Assembly: GCF_010894455.1 (NCBI RefSeq)
Contig: NZ_JAAIXY010000020.1
Span: 119,136-183,135, forward strand
Length of the DNA stretch: 64,000 nt
Direction: 5' to 3'
From: Myxococcus eversor
GTDB lineage: Bacteria; Myxococcota; Myxococcia; Myxococcales; Myxococcaceae
Position 1 is the stretch's first letter; each line of letters begins with the position of its first letter. Below the pieces are notes generated by a model. That model saw nothing but the letters and a program-made list of their open reading frames with translations. It was not told the DNA's origin and did not search any database. Made by a program: the position numbers and the translations under genes. Below are positions 26,626 to 35,189 of this stretch, one piece after another.

Positions 26626-28026
26626 GTGTGGCGTCTGGCGCTCGGGTGGATGGTGGTGGTGCTTCCGCTGCTGACCGGTGCCTGTCGGCAGGCGGTCGCC
26701 GCCGAGTCGTCCCCGCCCGCGCCTGTCCTCCAACAGCGGTCCTCGGTGGCGACGCCTGGCACCCCACCGTCCTCGACCGGACCCGTTCCTCCGCCACAGG
26801 CCGTGGGGACGCCACCCGCCACCGCGTCCGCTCAAGTCCCGCTGTTGCTCGGCGTGGACCCCACCCAGGCCATCCAGGACACGGAGTCGGCGTTGCAGTC
26901 CGTGCGCGCCGCCGTCGGACGCAAGGACTTCGCCTCGGCGGCACGGGACATCGAAGCACTCCTCCAGGCCGACCTCCCGCGCTTCGCCTCCCTCTGGACG
27001 AATGACGCCGGGCTCGCGCCGCTGCGTGACAGCGAGCCCGGACGGGCGTTGGCGGCGCGACTGCCTCGGCTCGAGGCCTCCTGGCGCACGGCGCTGAACC
27101 AGGGCCTTCCCCTGGTGTGGTGGAAGCCCGCCGCGCCACGGAGCGAGGAGGGCGACGACTCGGAGGCGTTCACGACGCCGCCTCCCGCGTTGCTCCGCGC
27201 GGGTGTCTATCTGCCCAAGCAGCGTCGCTTCCTGCCGGCGGGGCCCCAGGAACCCGGCGTCATCCTCGCGCGTCTGTCGGTCGACCGCGCGAGTGTGCTG
27301 CTCGTCCGGGGAACCCTGGGGTTGGGCCTGACGTCGATGCTCACGGACCTGGAGGTGAGCATCCGTGATGCCGTGACAGGCAACCCGATGACTCCCGTGC
27401 GGAGCCCCGCTCCGGACTATCGCGGCCCGGAGGCGCTCCAGTGGAGCGAGGCCCGAGGCAAGTGGGCCTTCCGCGTCCAGAACGGCGACCAGACGAATCC
27501 CACGCTGCCCCAGTTCAGTGGATGGCGCGACGTGGCCACCGACGGCAAGTGGAGCATTCGCTCGGTGTCGGCCCACGGAGAGCTCATCTCCGAGGGCTCG
27601 GTGCTGCTCGGGCTCCCCGATGGCTGGGTGAGGGATGGGAAGATGCTCGTCGAGGAGTCGACGCGTCGGAGCATTCCGCACAACACCGAGCCGGCGAAGC
27701 ACCGCTTCCTCCAGGCCGTGATGGTGGGCGACACGCTCTGGTTGTCGGCCGTGGAGTCCTGGTGCGACGCCTCGACGCCGGAGCCGACGAGCATCCTCCG
27801 CCATGTTGTGGAGCGCATCACCCGCGACAACAAGCGCGTGCGCGTCCATGAAGGGCCCGGCGGCGCTTCGCTCATGTCGCTGGGGGAAGGAGGCCTCATC
27901 GTGCAGGTCGACAAGGAGGCCCGGCGGTTTCTCGCGAGCGTGACGACATGGAAGGAAGCGACGGCCCTGCCGGAGGGCGTGCTGCTGACCACGCCCCTCC
28001 AGCCCAAGGTCTGTCACTCGCTCTGA
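26626..28026 (+). CDS. lipoprotein of unknown function
   Basis: About 466 residues. The frame is open from 26404, but a GTG at 26626 with GGAGG five bases upstream begins a clean lipoprotein signal (WRLALGWMVVVLPLLTGAC), so I take it as the start. A Pro/Ser/Thr-rich linker follows, then a helical stretch with a TPR-like look (VGRKDFASAARDIEALLQAD) and a beta-rich remainder. No family is recognised. It sits between the wall hydrolase and the contractile locus on the same strand; a role there is only guilt by association. Confidence 0.65.
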   Translation: MWRLALGWMVVVLPLLTGACRQAVAAESSPPAPVLQQRSSVATPGTPPSSTGPVPPPQAVGTPPATASAQVPLLLGVDPTQAIQDTESALQSVRAAVGRKDFASAARDIEALLQADLPRFASLWTNDAGLAPLRDSEPGRALAARLPRLEASWRTALNQGLPLVWWKPAAPRSEEGDDSEAFTTPPPALLRAGVYLPKQRRFLPAGPQEPGVILARLSVDRASVLLVRGTLGLGLTSMLTDLEVSIRDAVTGNPMTPVRSPAPDYRGPEALQWSEARGKWAFRVQNGDQTNPTLPQFSGWRDVATDGKWSIRSVSAHGELISEGSVLLGLPDGWVRDGKMLVEESTRRSIPHNTEPAKHRFLQAVMVGDTLWLSAVESWCDASTPEPTSILRHVVERITRDNKRVRVHEGPGGASLMSLGEGGLIVQVDKEARRFLASVTTWKEATALPEGVLLTTPLQPKVCHSL

Positions 28027-28562
28027 CGCTGTCCATCCTCCACGCGAGTCCCTGGCTCAGGGCCGCGTGGGTGCTGTCGGCTCGCGCCACAGGGGCAGGG
28101 TGATGCGGCTGCCTCCGAGCCAGGTGATGTCGAGCGGCACTTTCGCGTCGGCGATGGACTCGCTGCTGACGTCCTTGCCGGTGCCGTCATTGAGTTGCGC
28201 CTGCTTGTTGATGGCGAGCATGTCGGGGCATGGAGGCTCGGCGAGAGGGTCGCGAAGATGACGCTCGAGCGGGCGCTTCTTGTGGCTTCGTGTGCGGAGA
28301 GCGCTTCACGGACATGCGCGTCCACCGGAGCCGCGCGCGGTGGAGGTGTGCGGGGGGCGCACCCGTTCGGTTCACGAGTTCGCGTTGGCTCTGTGCTCCG
28401 TCCGACGAAGCACGTGTCACGCGCGCCAGCGTGTTGAGCCCGCGACGGCGGCTCCGTCCTTCGGACCAATTACCGCGGCCCGCAGCCGATGCCACCTTGC
28501 CTGCCCGGACGTCACTGGCGATGCAGGCACGTGAGCACCGGCCCAGGACCTCGGGGGACCGG
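28027..28562. other. 536-nt gap before the contractile locus
   Basis: This gap holds a coding-looking minus-strand remnant (28057-28305) and otherwise no supported gene. The stretch before 28563 presumably contains the promoter of the injection-system operon, but no convincing boxes stand out; a G-rich ribosome site lies immediately before 28563. Confidence 0.4.
28057..28305 (-). pseudogene. possible gene remnant without start codon
   Basis: A minus-strand frame is open for 83 codons between a stop at 28306-28308 and the stop at 28057. Its last ~60 residues look like real protein (PCPDMLAINKQAQLNDG and LDITWLGGSRITLPLWRE), unlike the overlapping frames. The only ATG lies inside (residue M of PDML), giving 54 residues without a ribosome site. 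I read it as the 3' end of a lost gene, perhaps deleted when flanking DNA was inserted. Family unknown. Confidence 0.35.
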
Positions 28563-29246
28563 ATGATCGACGAAGTCGATCTGCGTTTGAAGTCGTGGGC
28601 AGGCCGAATCGCTGGCGATGCACCCGTGCATCTGGGGGCACCGGACCGTGAGGCCGTTGAGCGCGGCGTGTGTCTGTACCTGCTGGAGCTGGGGCCCGCG
28701 CCTCCCGCTCGAGGCGGGCGCCGGGTGCCGCTGCAGATCTCCGTCTGCTACCTGGTCACCGCGGGCGCGGAGTCACCCGAGCTCGCCCACCGCCTGTTGG
28801 GGGAGCTGGTCTTCTCGGCCATGGAGGAGTCGGAGTTCGAGGTGGACCTCACGCCCGTGCCCGCCACCGTCTGGGCGGGGCTGCGCATCCCTCCGCGTCC
28901 CGGCTTCCGGGTGCGCCTGCCCGTGCGCCGCGAGCGTCCGCAGCCCATCGTCCACCGCGTGCGCTTCCCCGTCATCACCCAGGCGGTGCCCGCCGAGGCG
29001 CTGCTCGGCTGTGTCGTCGGGCCCGGTGACGTGCCCATCCCCGGTGCGTTGGTGGAATTGCCCGGGCTGAGCCTGGTCACTCGCACCGACGACAAGGGCT
29101 GCTTTCGTTTTCCCCGCGTGCCGCCAGTGGCCACGCTGGGGCGGCTGGAGGTGCGAGCGAAGGGGGAGTTGCTCGCGCTGGGGCCGGAGGCGCTCGCCTC
29201 CGAGCCTCAACCACTGCTCATTCGCCTGCCGCTGAAGGAGGACTGA
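28563..29246 (+). CDS. Pvc16/DUF4255-like cap or terminator protein
   Basis: A 227-residue protein at the head of the contractile locus. The N-terminal ~130 residues follow the DUF4255 (Pvc16_N) pattern: a short helix, then LQISVCYLVTAGAESPELAH and a conserved multi-strand domain. This family caps the distal end of the sheath/tube in Pvc-type particles. Residues ~150-225 form a carboxypeptidase-regulatory-like beta sandwich (VPIPGALVELPGLSL, KGCFRFPRVP), an add-on not needed for capping. ATG 28563 follows a GGGGGA site; the longer open frame upstream lacks protein character. Confidence 0.7.
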   Translation: MIDEVDLRLKSWAGRIAGDAPVHLGAPDREAVERGVCLYLLELGPAPPARGGRRVPLQISVCYLVTAGAESPELAHRLLGELVFSAMEESEFEVDLTPVPATVWAGLRIPPRPGFRVRLPVRRERPQPIVHRVRFPVITQAVPAEALLGCVVGPGDVPIPGALVELPGLSLVTRTDDKGCFRFPRVPPVATLGRLEVRAKGELLALGPEALASEPQPLLIRLPLKED

Positions 29247-29247
29247 C

Positions 29248-30429
29248 GTGCCGACGAGCTACCTGACGCCTGGCGTCTATGTGGAGGAGGTTCCCAGCGG
29301 AACACGCTCCATCCAGGGCGTGGGCACCACCACCGCCGCCTTCGTGGGCCGGGCGCCCGCTCACGGCGCCCGGCTGAATCAGGCGGTGCCCGTCAATGGC
29401 TGGGCGCAGTTCGTGAAGGAGTTCGCGCCTCCCGGCACGCCAGGCACGGCCCTGGCCCGCGCGGTGTATGGCTTCTTCGAGAACGGTGGCCGGCGCTGCT
29501 TCATCGTCAACATCGGCGACAGCGAGAGCATCGTCGGCGACGCGCGCAAGCGGCAGGGCGTGGCGGTGTTGGAAGAGGTCAGCGAGGTGGCCATGGTGGC
29601 CGCGCCCGGCTTCACGAACCCCGCGGCGTGGGACGCGCTCCTGTCCCACTGCGAAAAGATGAGAGACCGCATCGCCATCCTCGACGCGCCCGAGGACGTC
29701 GAGGAGGTGGAGCGCCTCACGAAAATCTACTCGGGCGACGAGGGCGCCGGCATCCGCTGCCGCATGTCCGACCAGGGCTACGGCGCCTTCTACTACCCGT
29801 GGTTCTCCACGCCGGACCCGCTCGGCGACGGGAAGACCATGGTCAACGTGCCGCCGTCCGGGCACATCGCGGGCATCTACGCGCGCACGGACGTCACCCG
29901 GGGCGTGCACAAGGCGCCCGCCAACGAGGTGGTGCGCGGGGCGATGCGGCTGGTGCGCGACGTGACGCCGGAGGAGCAGGGCGAGCTGAACCAGATGGGC
30001 GTCAACTGCATCCGCTACTTCCCGCGCGGCGGCATCCGCGTGTGGGGCGCGCGCACGGTGGCGGACGCCGCCAGCGAGTGGCGCTACGTCAACGTGCGCA
30101 GGCTCTTCAACTTCGTGGAGGAGTCCATCGCGCTGGGCACCAACTGGACGGTGTTCGAGCCGAACGACCCCACGCTGTGGAAGTCCATCCACCGCGACGT
30201 GAGCGCGTTCCTGCTGCGGCTGTGGCGCGACGGCGCGCTGATGGGCCGCACCAAGGAAGAGGCGTTCTTCGTGCAGTGCGACGAGCAGACGAACACGCAG
30301 GAGACCATCGACGAGGGCCAGGTCATCGCCGTCATCGGCCTGGCACCGGTGAAGCCCGCGGAGTTCATCATCTTCCGAATCGGCCAGCATGCGGGCGGGG
30401 CGGAAGTGGAGGAGGTGTCCAATGGCTGA
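29248..30429 (+). CDS. contractile tail sheath protein
   Basis: A 393-residue sheath subunit. The N-terminus SYLTPGVYVEEVPSGTRSI is the classic start of phage-tail and Pvc/Afp sheath proteins, and the C-terminal half (YFPRGGIRVWGARTVADAA, YVNVRRLFNFVEESI) is the conserved sheath core. Sheath polymers contract to drive the inner tube outward. It starts at GTG 29248 with AAGGAGG upstream. Only one sheath gene is present, whereas Pvc loci carry three. It overlaps the tube gene by eight bases. Confidence 0.95.
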   Translation: MPTSYLTPGVYVEEVPSGTRSIQGVGTTTAAFVGRAPAHGARLNQAVPVNGWAQFVKEFAPPGTPGTALARAVYGFFENGGRRCFIVNIGDSESIVGDARKRQGVAVLEEVSEVAMVAAPGFTNPAAWDALLSHCEKMRDRIAILDAPEDVEEVERLTKIYSGDEGAGIRCRMSDQGYGAFYYPWFSTPDPLGDGKTMVNVPPSGHIAGIYARTDVTRGVHKAPANEVVRGAMRLVRDVTPEEQGELNQMGVNCIRYFPRGGIRVWGARTVADAASEWRYVNVRRLFNFVEESIALGTNWTVFEPNDPTLWKSIHRDVSAFLLRLWRDGALMGRTKEEAFFVQCDEQTNTQETIDEGQVIAVIGLAPVKPAEFIIFRIGQHAGGAEVEEVSNG

Positions 30430-30910
30430 AGCCAAGGCTCCCGAGGCGGCCCCGCCGGAGCAGGAGGCGGGCGCGCAGCCCGGCGCGCGCGCGGACCCGT
30501 TCCGCGCGTACAACTTCAAGCTGCTCATCGACGGGGTGAACGAGGGGCACTTCACCCAGTGCACCGGCCTGGAGGTCGAAGTCGCCGCGCTGCACTACCG
30601 CGAGGGCGGCGCGGGACCGGTGACGCGCAGGCTGGCGGGGCCCGTCACGCACGGCGACATGACGCTGCGCTATGGCGTCACCCAGTCGCCGGAGCTGTGG
30701 AACTGGTTCCTCGCGTCGATGAACGGCGTGCCGCAGTGCAAGAACGTGTCGGTGCTGCTCTTGGACATGGATGGGGTGACGGAGAGGCTGCGCTGGAACC
30801 TCAACGATGCCTGGCCGAAGAAGTGGCGGGCGGCGCCGCTGGATGCGCTCGGCCAGCAGATCGCCATCGACTCACTCACCCTCGTCTTCGAGTCCATCAC
30901 CCGTGGCTGA
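30422..30910 (+). CDS. contractile tail tube protein
   Basis: A 162-residue gp19/T4-like tube subunit. After an Ala/Pro/Glu-rich N-terminal extension of about 25 residues it has the family core: DPFRAYNFKLLIDGVNEGHF, TQCTGLEVEVA and WNWFLASMNG. It forms the inner tube through which cargo passes. Its start overlaps the sheath stop. Pvc-type loci have two tube proteins; this locus shows one. The extension could line or face the tube lumen. Confidence 0.93.
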   Translation: MAEAKAPEAAPPEQEAGAQPGARADPFRAYNFKLLIDGVNEGHFTQCTGLEVEVAALHYREGGAGPVTRRLAGPVTHGDMTLRYGVTQSPELWNWFLASMNGVPQCKNVSVLLLDMDGVTERLRWNLNDAWPKKWRAAPLDALGQQIAIDSLTLVFESITRG

Positions 30911-32159
30911 GCCCGCGCGCGGACCCGTGCCCGGCGCGTGGCTGCGCGCCGTTGCCCGGAAGATGAAGGCGTGGGCGGAGTCCGTCCTCTCCGAGGAGGA
31001 GAGCGACTTCGCCGCCGCGCTCGCCCAGGCGCGCGTGCCGCCCGAGCTCGCGAGCCCCTCTTCCATCGACGGTGCCTCCACCGCCTCCACGCCCGTCACG
31101 GTGACGGCGCCTCCCACGGGGCTGAGTCCGCCGGAGCACTGGATCCGCGATGTCCAGGGGCGGCGCACCCAGACGCCTCCCGCGGACTGGGTGGCCCGGG
31201 TGCGCAAGGTCGCGCCCCATCTCGTGGAGGGACTGGCGGAGCCGGAGGCGCCGCTCCCGGTGAGTGAGTCCCACCAGTCGTTCCGGGCGCGGATGCTGCG
31301 CGCGAGCGAGCCCGACAAGTCCGCCTCCGCGCGGCCCGCGCCGGTTCGCGACGCCTCGCGGCCCGCCGTGCTCCCCGCGCCCTCCTCCCGCCGCGTCGCG
31401 CCGGGTGCTCCCGTGGAGCCTGTTGCCCCGGTGTCGATGCGGCGCGAGGTCAGCGGCCAGGGCCCCGTGAGCGCTCATCACGAAGAGCCGTCGCGGGCCT
31501 CGAAGCTGAAGCCCCTGGCGCCGGCGCATCCCTTCTCATCGCCTCCCGCGACACCTGCTCCCGTGGTGTCGGGGCGGTCCTCCAGTGAGGGGCCCGTCAC
31601 TCCCGTCCCCACGCCGATGATGGGAGGGCCGCCCTTCGCCAATCCGGTGATGGTGGCCGCCTCGCCCGCGTCTCCCTGCGAGGTGTGCGTGCCTCCGCTG
31701 GGTGAAGAGGACCGAGAGCGGAGCCTGTGCGCCTCCGGATTTCACCAGGGCATCTCCGCGTCCCAGGCGCTGGAGTTGCAACGCGAGGGCACGAGCGGAA
31801 TGTCCTTGCCTCCGCCGCGTGCCTTGCCCCGGTCCACGGGCGAGCCGTGGCGTGTGCGTCGAGGCCCGGACGAAGTCCAGGCGCGGGAGGCCGAGGCGGT
31901 GCGCCGGGATGTGTCCCACGAACCCACGCCTCCGTTCGCGCCACGCACCTGGACGGATGCGGAGGAGCACTCCGCCTCGCGCTTCGCCACCCCGGTGGGA
32001 GATGAGCCACATGGAGCCTCCGAGGATGCCGCCCCGTCCGAGCACGCCTCCTGGCCGGAGCTCCCCACCGCCCTGACTCCGGAGTCTCCGGACGTCGCCG
32101 AGGAGATTCGGCTGTGGACGCGGCTGCGCCGGCTCGAGCGCGAGCAGCGGGGTGACTGA
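30903..32159 (+). CDS. Pro/Ala/Ser-rich protein in the Pvc6 position
   Basis: About 418 residues from a GTG overlapping the tube stop. Apart from a short N-terminal helix (KAWAESVLSEEESDFAAALA) and a charged C-terminal helix (EEIRLWTRLRRLEREQR), it is a long low-complexity Pro/Ala/Ser/Val-rich chain, likely disordered. It sits between tube and LysM genes, where Pvc/Afp loci have the small gene 6. The C-terminal helix could dock to the baseplate while the linker reaches elsewhere. No homologue is recognised. ATG 30963 is an alternative start. Confidence 0.75.
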   Translation: MAEPARGPVPGAWLRAVARKMKAWAESVLSEEESDFAAALAQARVPPELASPSSIDGASTASTPVTVTAPPTGLSPPEHWIRDVQGRRTQTPPADWVARVRKVAPHLVEGLAEPEAPLPVSESHQSFRARMLRASEPDKSASARPAPVRDASRPAVLPAPSSRRVAPGAPVEPVAPVSMRREVSGQGPVSAHHEEPSRASKLKPLAPAHPFSSPPATPAPVVSGRSSSEGPVTPVPTPMMGGPPFANPVMVAASPASPCEVCVPPLGEEDRERSLCASGFHQGISASQALELQREGTSGMSLPPPRALPRSTGEPWRVRRGPDEVQAREAEAVRRDVSHEPTPPFAPRTWTDAEEHSASRFATPVGDEPHGASEDAAPSEHASWPELPTALTPESPDVAEEIRLWTRLRRLEREQRGD

Positions 32160-32908
32160 TGGAGCGCGTGGCCTTCCTCATCGAGCCGAGCGGTGAGCGC
32201 ATCGGGTGTCTGCTCAACCCGGAGACGCTCGTCCTGCGCCGGGAGGCGGGCCTGCGTCCGAGGCGCGCGCTGGGCGGCTCGTTGCCATGGGGTGGGCCCG
32301 GGGATGACCCGCTGCTCTTCACCGGAGGAGGCACCACCGAGCTGACGTTGGACCTGCTCTTCGACGTCTCGCTGTCCGGCTCCACGTTGGAGACGGCGGA
32401 CGTGCGTGACTTGACCGAGCCCTTGTGGCGGCTGGCGGAGAACGGCCTGCGCGAGGACGGTGGCATGCGGCCGTCGCTGGCGCGGGTGGTGTGGGGCAAG
32501 CGGACCCAGTTCCTGGGCGTGGTGGCCGCGATCGCCGAACGCCTGGAGCACTTCACCGCGACGGGAGCACCGCGTCGCTCGTGGCTGCGCCTGCGAATGG
32601 TGCGCGTGGAGGACGAGACAGGTGTGCGGCAGCCGGTGACGAGCGGCGAGCCTCCGGACCCGGACGTGGTGGCCGCGGCCCTGACACCGGAGGACTACGA
32701 GGCGCACACGGTGCTCGGGGCCCAGGAGGGCGAGGACGGCACGCCCGCCTCGGGACAGCGCCTGGATGAAATCGCATACCAACGCTACGGCGACCCGTCG
32801 ATGTGGCGCCTCATCGCCGGGCTCAATGGCATCGCCGACCCCTCGCGCGTTCCTCCTGGACAGGTGCTGCGCCTGCCCACTCCAGAGGCGCTCCGGAGGG
32901 TGCTGTGA
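32159..32908 (+). CDS. LysM-domain baseplate protein (Pvc7-like)
   Basis: A 249-residue protein. The N-terminal ~180 residues match the T4 gp53/Pvc7-type (VAFLIEPSGERIGCLLNPET, TTELTLDLLFDVS), and the C-terminus is a LysM domain (LDEIAYQRYGDPSMWRLIAG then LNGIADP and GQVLRLP). In related machines this protein clamps the hub spike to the baseplate; the LysM fold is used here structurally rather than for wall binding. Its ATG overlaps the preceding stop by one base. Confidence 0.88.
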   Translation: MERVAFLIEPSGERIGCLLNPETLVLRREAGLRPRRALGGSLPWGGPGDDPLLFTGGGTTELTLDLLFDVSLSGSTLETADVRDLTEPLWRLAENGLREDGGMRPSLARVVWGKRTQFLGVVAAIAERLEHFTATGAPRRSWLRLRMVRVEDETGVRQPVTSGEPPDPDVVAAALTPEDYEAHTVLGAQEGEDGTPASGQRLDEIAYQRYGDPSMWRLIAGLNGIADPSRVPPGQVLRLPTPEALRRVL

Positions 32909-34422
32909 GCCAGGTGCGGGGGCTGCCCGAGCTGCGCATCGAGGTGGGCGGCGCGCCGCTGCCGACGGGGGACTTGCGCTCCCTCGCGTCCATCCAGGTG
33001 TCGCAGCGACTGGCGCTGCCCACGCAGTGCGAGCTGACCTTCACCGACCCGCGCGGCGTGCTCGCCACGTCGGGCCTTCCTCCGGGAACCTCGCTGCGCG
33101 TGGCGGCCTCGTCCTCGCTGGAGGACCTCTTCCTGGGAGAGGTGACGGCCGTCGAGTTCTCCCATGCGCGGGGCGGAGCGCGCGAGGTGCGGGTGCGCGG
33201 CTATGACGTCCTGCACCGCCTGCGCAAGCGGCAGCCGGTGCGCGCGCACGTGCAGGTGACGTTGGAGGACCTGGCGAAAGAACTCGTCTCGGGGCTGGGC
33301 CTCTCCGTGAAGGCGGCGTCACCCGGGCCGCTGTGGCGCTACCTCATCCAGCATGGCCAATCCGATTTGGAATTGCTGGTGGAGTACGCGGACCGCTGTG
33401 GCCTGTTCCCGGTGCTCCATGGCGACACGCTGCGGTTGATGACGCTGGAGGGCGAGGGCGCGCCCGTGTCGCTGCTCCTGGGCGAGTCGCTGCTGGAGGC
33501 GTCCATCGAGATGAATGGCGACGCGGCCTGCCGCGAGGTGTCCGCCGAGGGTTGGGACGTGCTGCGCGCGGAGGCGCACGCGGGGCGCGCGGATGTACCT
33601 CGCGTGGGGCGGGACGTGGAGGCGGGAGTCTCGCCAGAGTGCGTGGGCGGAGAGTCGCGTCGCTCGCTGGTGGACGAGGCGGCGGAGGGTATCCCCCACG
33701 TCGAGGCCGCGGCGCAGGCGGAGCTGGACCACCGGGGCGCACGCGAGGTGGTGCTCACCGCCCTGGCCGAGGGCGACGCTCGGCTGCGGCCGGGCACGCG
33801 GGTGGACGTGGCGGGTGTGGCCGCGCTGGTGGCGGGCCGCTACGTGCTCACCAGCGTCATGCATCGCATCGACGCGCGGCAGGGCTTCGTCTCGGAGCTG
33901 TCCTCCGCGCCGCCTCCGCGAAGGCCTCGGGCTCGCGCCTCCGCGGTGACGCTGGGCGTGGTGAGCCGGGTGGATGACCCGGATGGACGGGGCCGCGTGC
34001 GCGCGACGCTGCCCGCATACGGAGGCGTGGAGACGGACTGGATGCAGGTGCTGGCGGCGGGCGGCGGCTCCGGCAAGGGGCTGATGCTGCTGCCCGACGT
34101 GGGAGACACGGTGCTGCTCGCCTTGGGCGGCGAGGACCCGGCGCGCGGCGTGGTGGTGGGCGGGCTGTACGGAGGCGGGGGGCCTCCGGACGCGGGCGTC
34201 GAGGGCGGTTCGGTGAGGCGCTACACGCTGCTGACGACGGGCGGGCACCGGCTGAAGCTGGACGACGAGAGCCGCACGCTGCGCCTGGAGGACGGCACCG
34301 GCAGCTACCTGGAGTTGTCACCGAAGGGGGTGCGGCTGCACTCGAAGGTGGCGATGGAGTTGGAGGCACCCGGGCAGGACGTGGTCATCCGTGGACGGTC
34401 CATTGACTTCCGGAGGGGCTGA
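32905..34422 (+). CDS. spike protein (VgrG/gp27-gp5-like, Pvc8)
   Basis: A 505-residue spike. The first ~340 residues form the gp27-like hub (phage late control D type: LTFTDPRGVLA, RGYDVLHRLRKRQPV, LEDLAKELV). An OB-fold gp5 domain follows (GVVSRVDDPDGRGRVRATLP, VGDTVLLALGGEDPARGVVV), then a short beta-helical end. It trimerises at the tip of the tube. There is no lysozyme insert, unlike T4 gp5. GTG start at 32905 overlaps the LysM gene stop (GTGA). Confidence 0.92.
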   Translation: MSQVRGLPELRIEVGGAPLPTGDLRSLASIQVSQRLALPTQCELTFTDPRGVLATSGLPPGTSLRVAASSSLEDLFLGEVTAVEFSHARGGAREVRVRGYDVLHRLRKRQPVRAHVQVTLEDLAKELVSGLGLSVKAASPGPLWRYLIQHGQSDLELLVEYADRCGLFPVLHGDTLRLMTLEGEGAPVSLLLGESLLEASIEMNGDAACREVSAEGWDVLRAEAHAGRADVPRVGRDVEAGVSPECVGGESRRSLVDEAAEGIPHVEAAAQAELDHRGAREVVLTALAEGDARLRPGTRVDVAGVAALVAGRYVLTSVMHRIDARQGFVSELSSAPPPRRPRARASAVTLGVVSRVDDPDGRGRVRATLPAYGGVETDWMQVLAAGGGSGKGLMLLPDVGDTVLLALGGEDPARGVVVGGLYGGGGPPDAGVEGGSVRRYTLLTTGGHRLKLDDESRTLRLEDGTGSYLELSPKGVRLHSKVAMELEAPGQDVVIRGRSIDFRRG

Positions 34423-34764
34423 ATGCGCCTGCTGACCGTGGACGCGCTGGTGGTGTGTGCCCATGAGCTGGGGCGCGTGGGGCTGGTGAACTCGCAGCCC
34501 TGGGTGACGGTGGAGCGCCGGCCGCTGCTCGTGCGCGCGGACCCGGAGGGCCGTCCCATTGGCGGGTGTCCCAACATCGGCCCCACCATCAAGCCCTGCA
34601 CCACCACGTTGAAGGTGCAACAGGGTTACTCAACGCTCGTCACCATCGACGGCAAGCCCGTCTGCCTGGACACGTTGATGGGGCTGACGGACGGCACCCC
34701 GCCCGGCATCGTGAAGTACAAGGTCAACGCGCCCGGCCAGACGCTGGTGACGGAGGAGCGATGA
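34423..34764 (+). CDS. PAAR-like spike tip protein (Pvc10-like)
   Basis: A 113-residue protein directly after the spike gene. Three segments, LVVCAHELG, GGCPNIGPTIKPCTTTLKV and PVCLDTLMGLTDGTPPG, hold four cysteines and one histidine in places where PAAR-type proteins carry metal ligands and Pro-Ala-Ala-Arg-like turns. It most likely sharpens the spike with a bound metal ion. A classic PAAR motif is absent, so this is the variant found in phage-like and Pvc-type systems. No effector extension. Confidence 0.75.
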   Translation: MRLLTVDALVVCAHELGRVGLVNSQPWVTVERRPLLVRADPEGRPIGGCPNIGPTIKPCTTTLKVQQGYSTLVTIDGKPVCLDTLMGLTDGTPPGIVKYKVNAPGQTLVTEER

Positions 34765-35189
34765 GCGGGCCTCGCTTCCGCACCTGGCGCTTCGCGCACC
34801 CGGACTTCGAGATGGCGGAGAAGTCCGGCCTGCGCGTGGCTCCCACCGGCCGCGTGGAGATGGTGGAGGAGCACGCCTCCATCCGTCAGGCCGTGCTGCT
34901 GCTGCTCACCACGGTGCCAGGGGAGCGGGTGATGCGCCCGGACTATGGCTGTGAGCTGCACAAGCTGCTCTTCGCCAACAACGACGACACCACGGCGGGG
35001 CTCGCCATCCACTACGTGCGCCGCGCCCTGGACCGGTGGGAGCCGCGCATCCAGGTGCTGCACCTGGACGCCACCCGGAGCGCGGAGGACGGCTTCCGCC
35101 TGGACGTGTCCGTGGAGTACCGCGTGCGCTCCACCGGCCGCACGGAGCGGCTGGCGTATCCCTACTCGCTCTCGGGAGGCCCGACATGA
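34761..35189 (+). CDS. gp25-like baseplate protein (Pvc9)
   Basis: A 142-residue baseplate wedge protein of the gp25/TssE family. After a lead of about 40 residues it shows ASIRQAVLLLLTTVPGERVM and RPDYGCELHKLLF, the conserved motif of the family. gp25 nucleates sheath assembly on the baseplate. ATGA overlaps on both sides (34761 and 35186) tie it to the PAAR-like and J-like genes. Confidence 0.92.
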   Translation: MSGPRFRTWRFAHPDFEMAEKSGLRVAPTGRVEMVEEHASIRQAVLLLLTTVPGERVMRPDYGCELHKLLFANNDDTTAGLAIHYVRRALDRWEPRIQVLHLDATRSAEDGFRLDVSVEYRVRSTGRTERLAYPYSLSGGPT

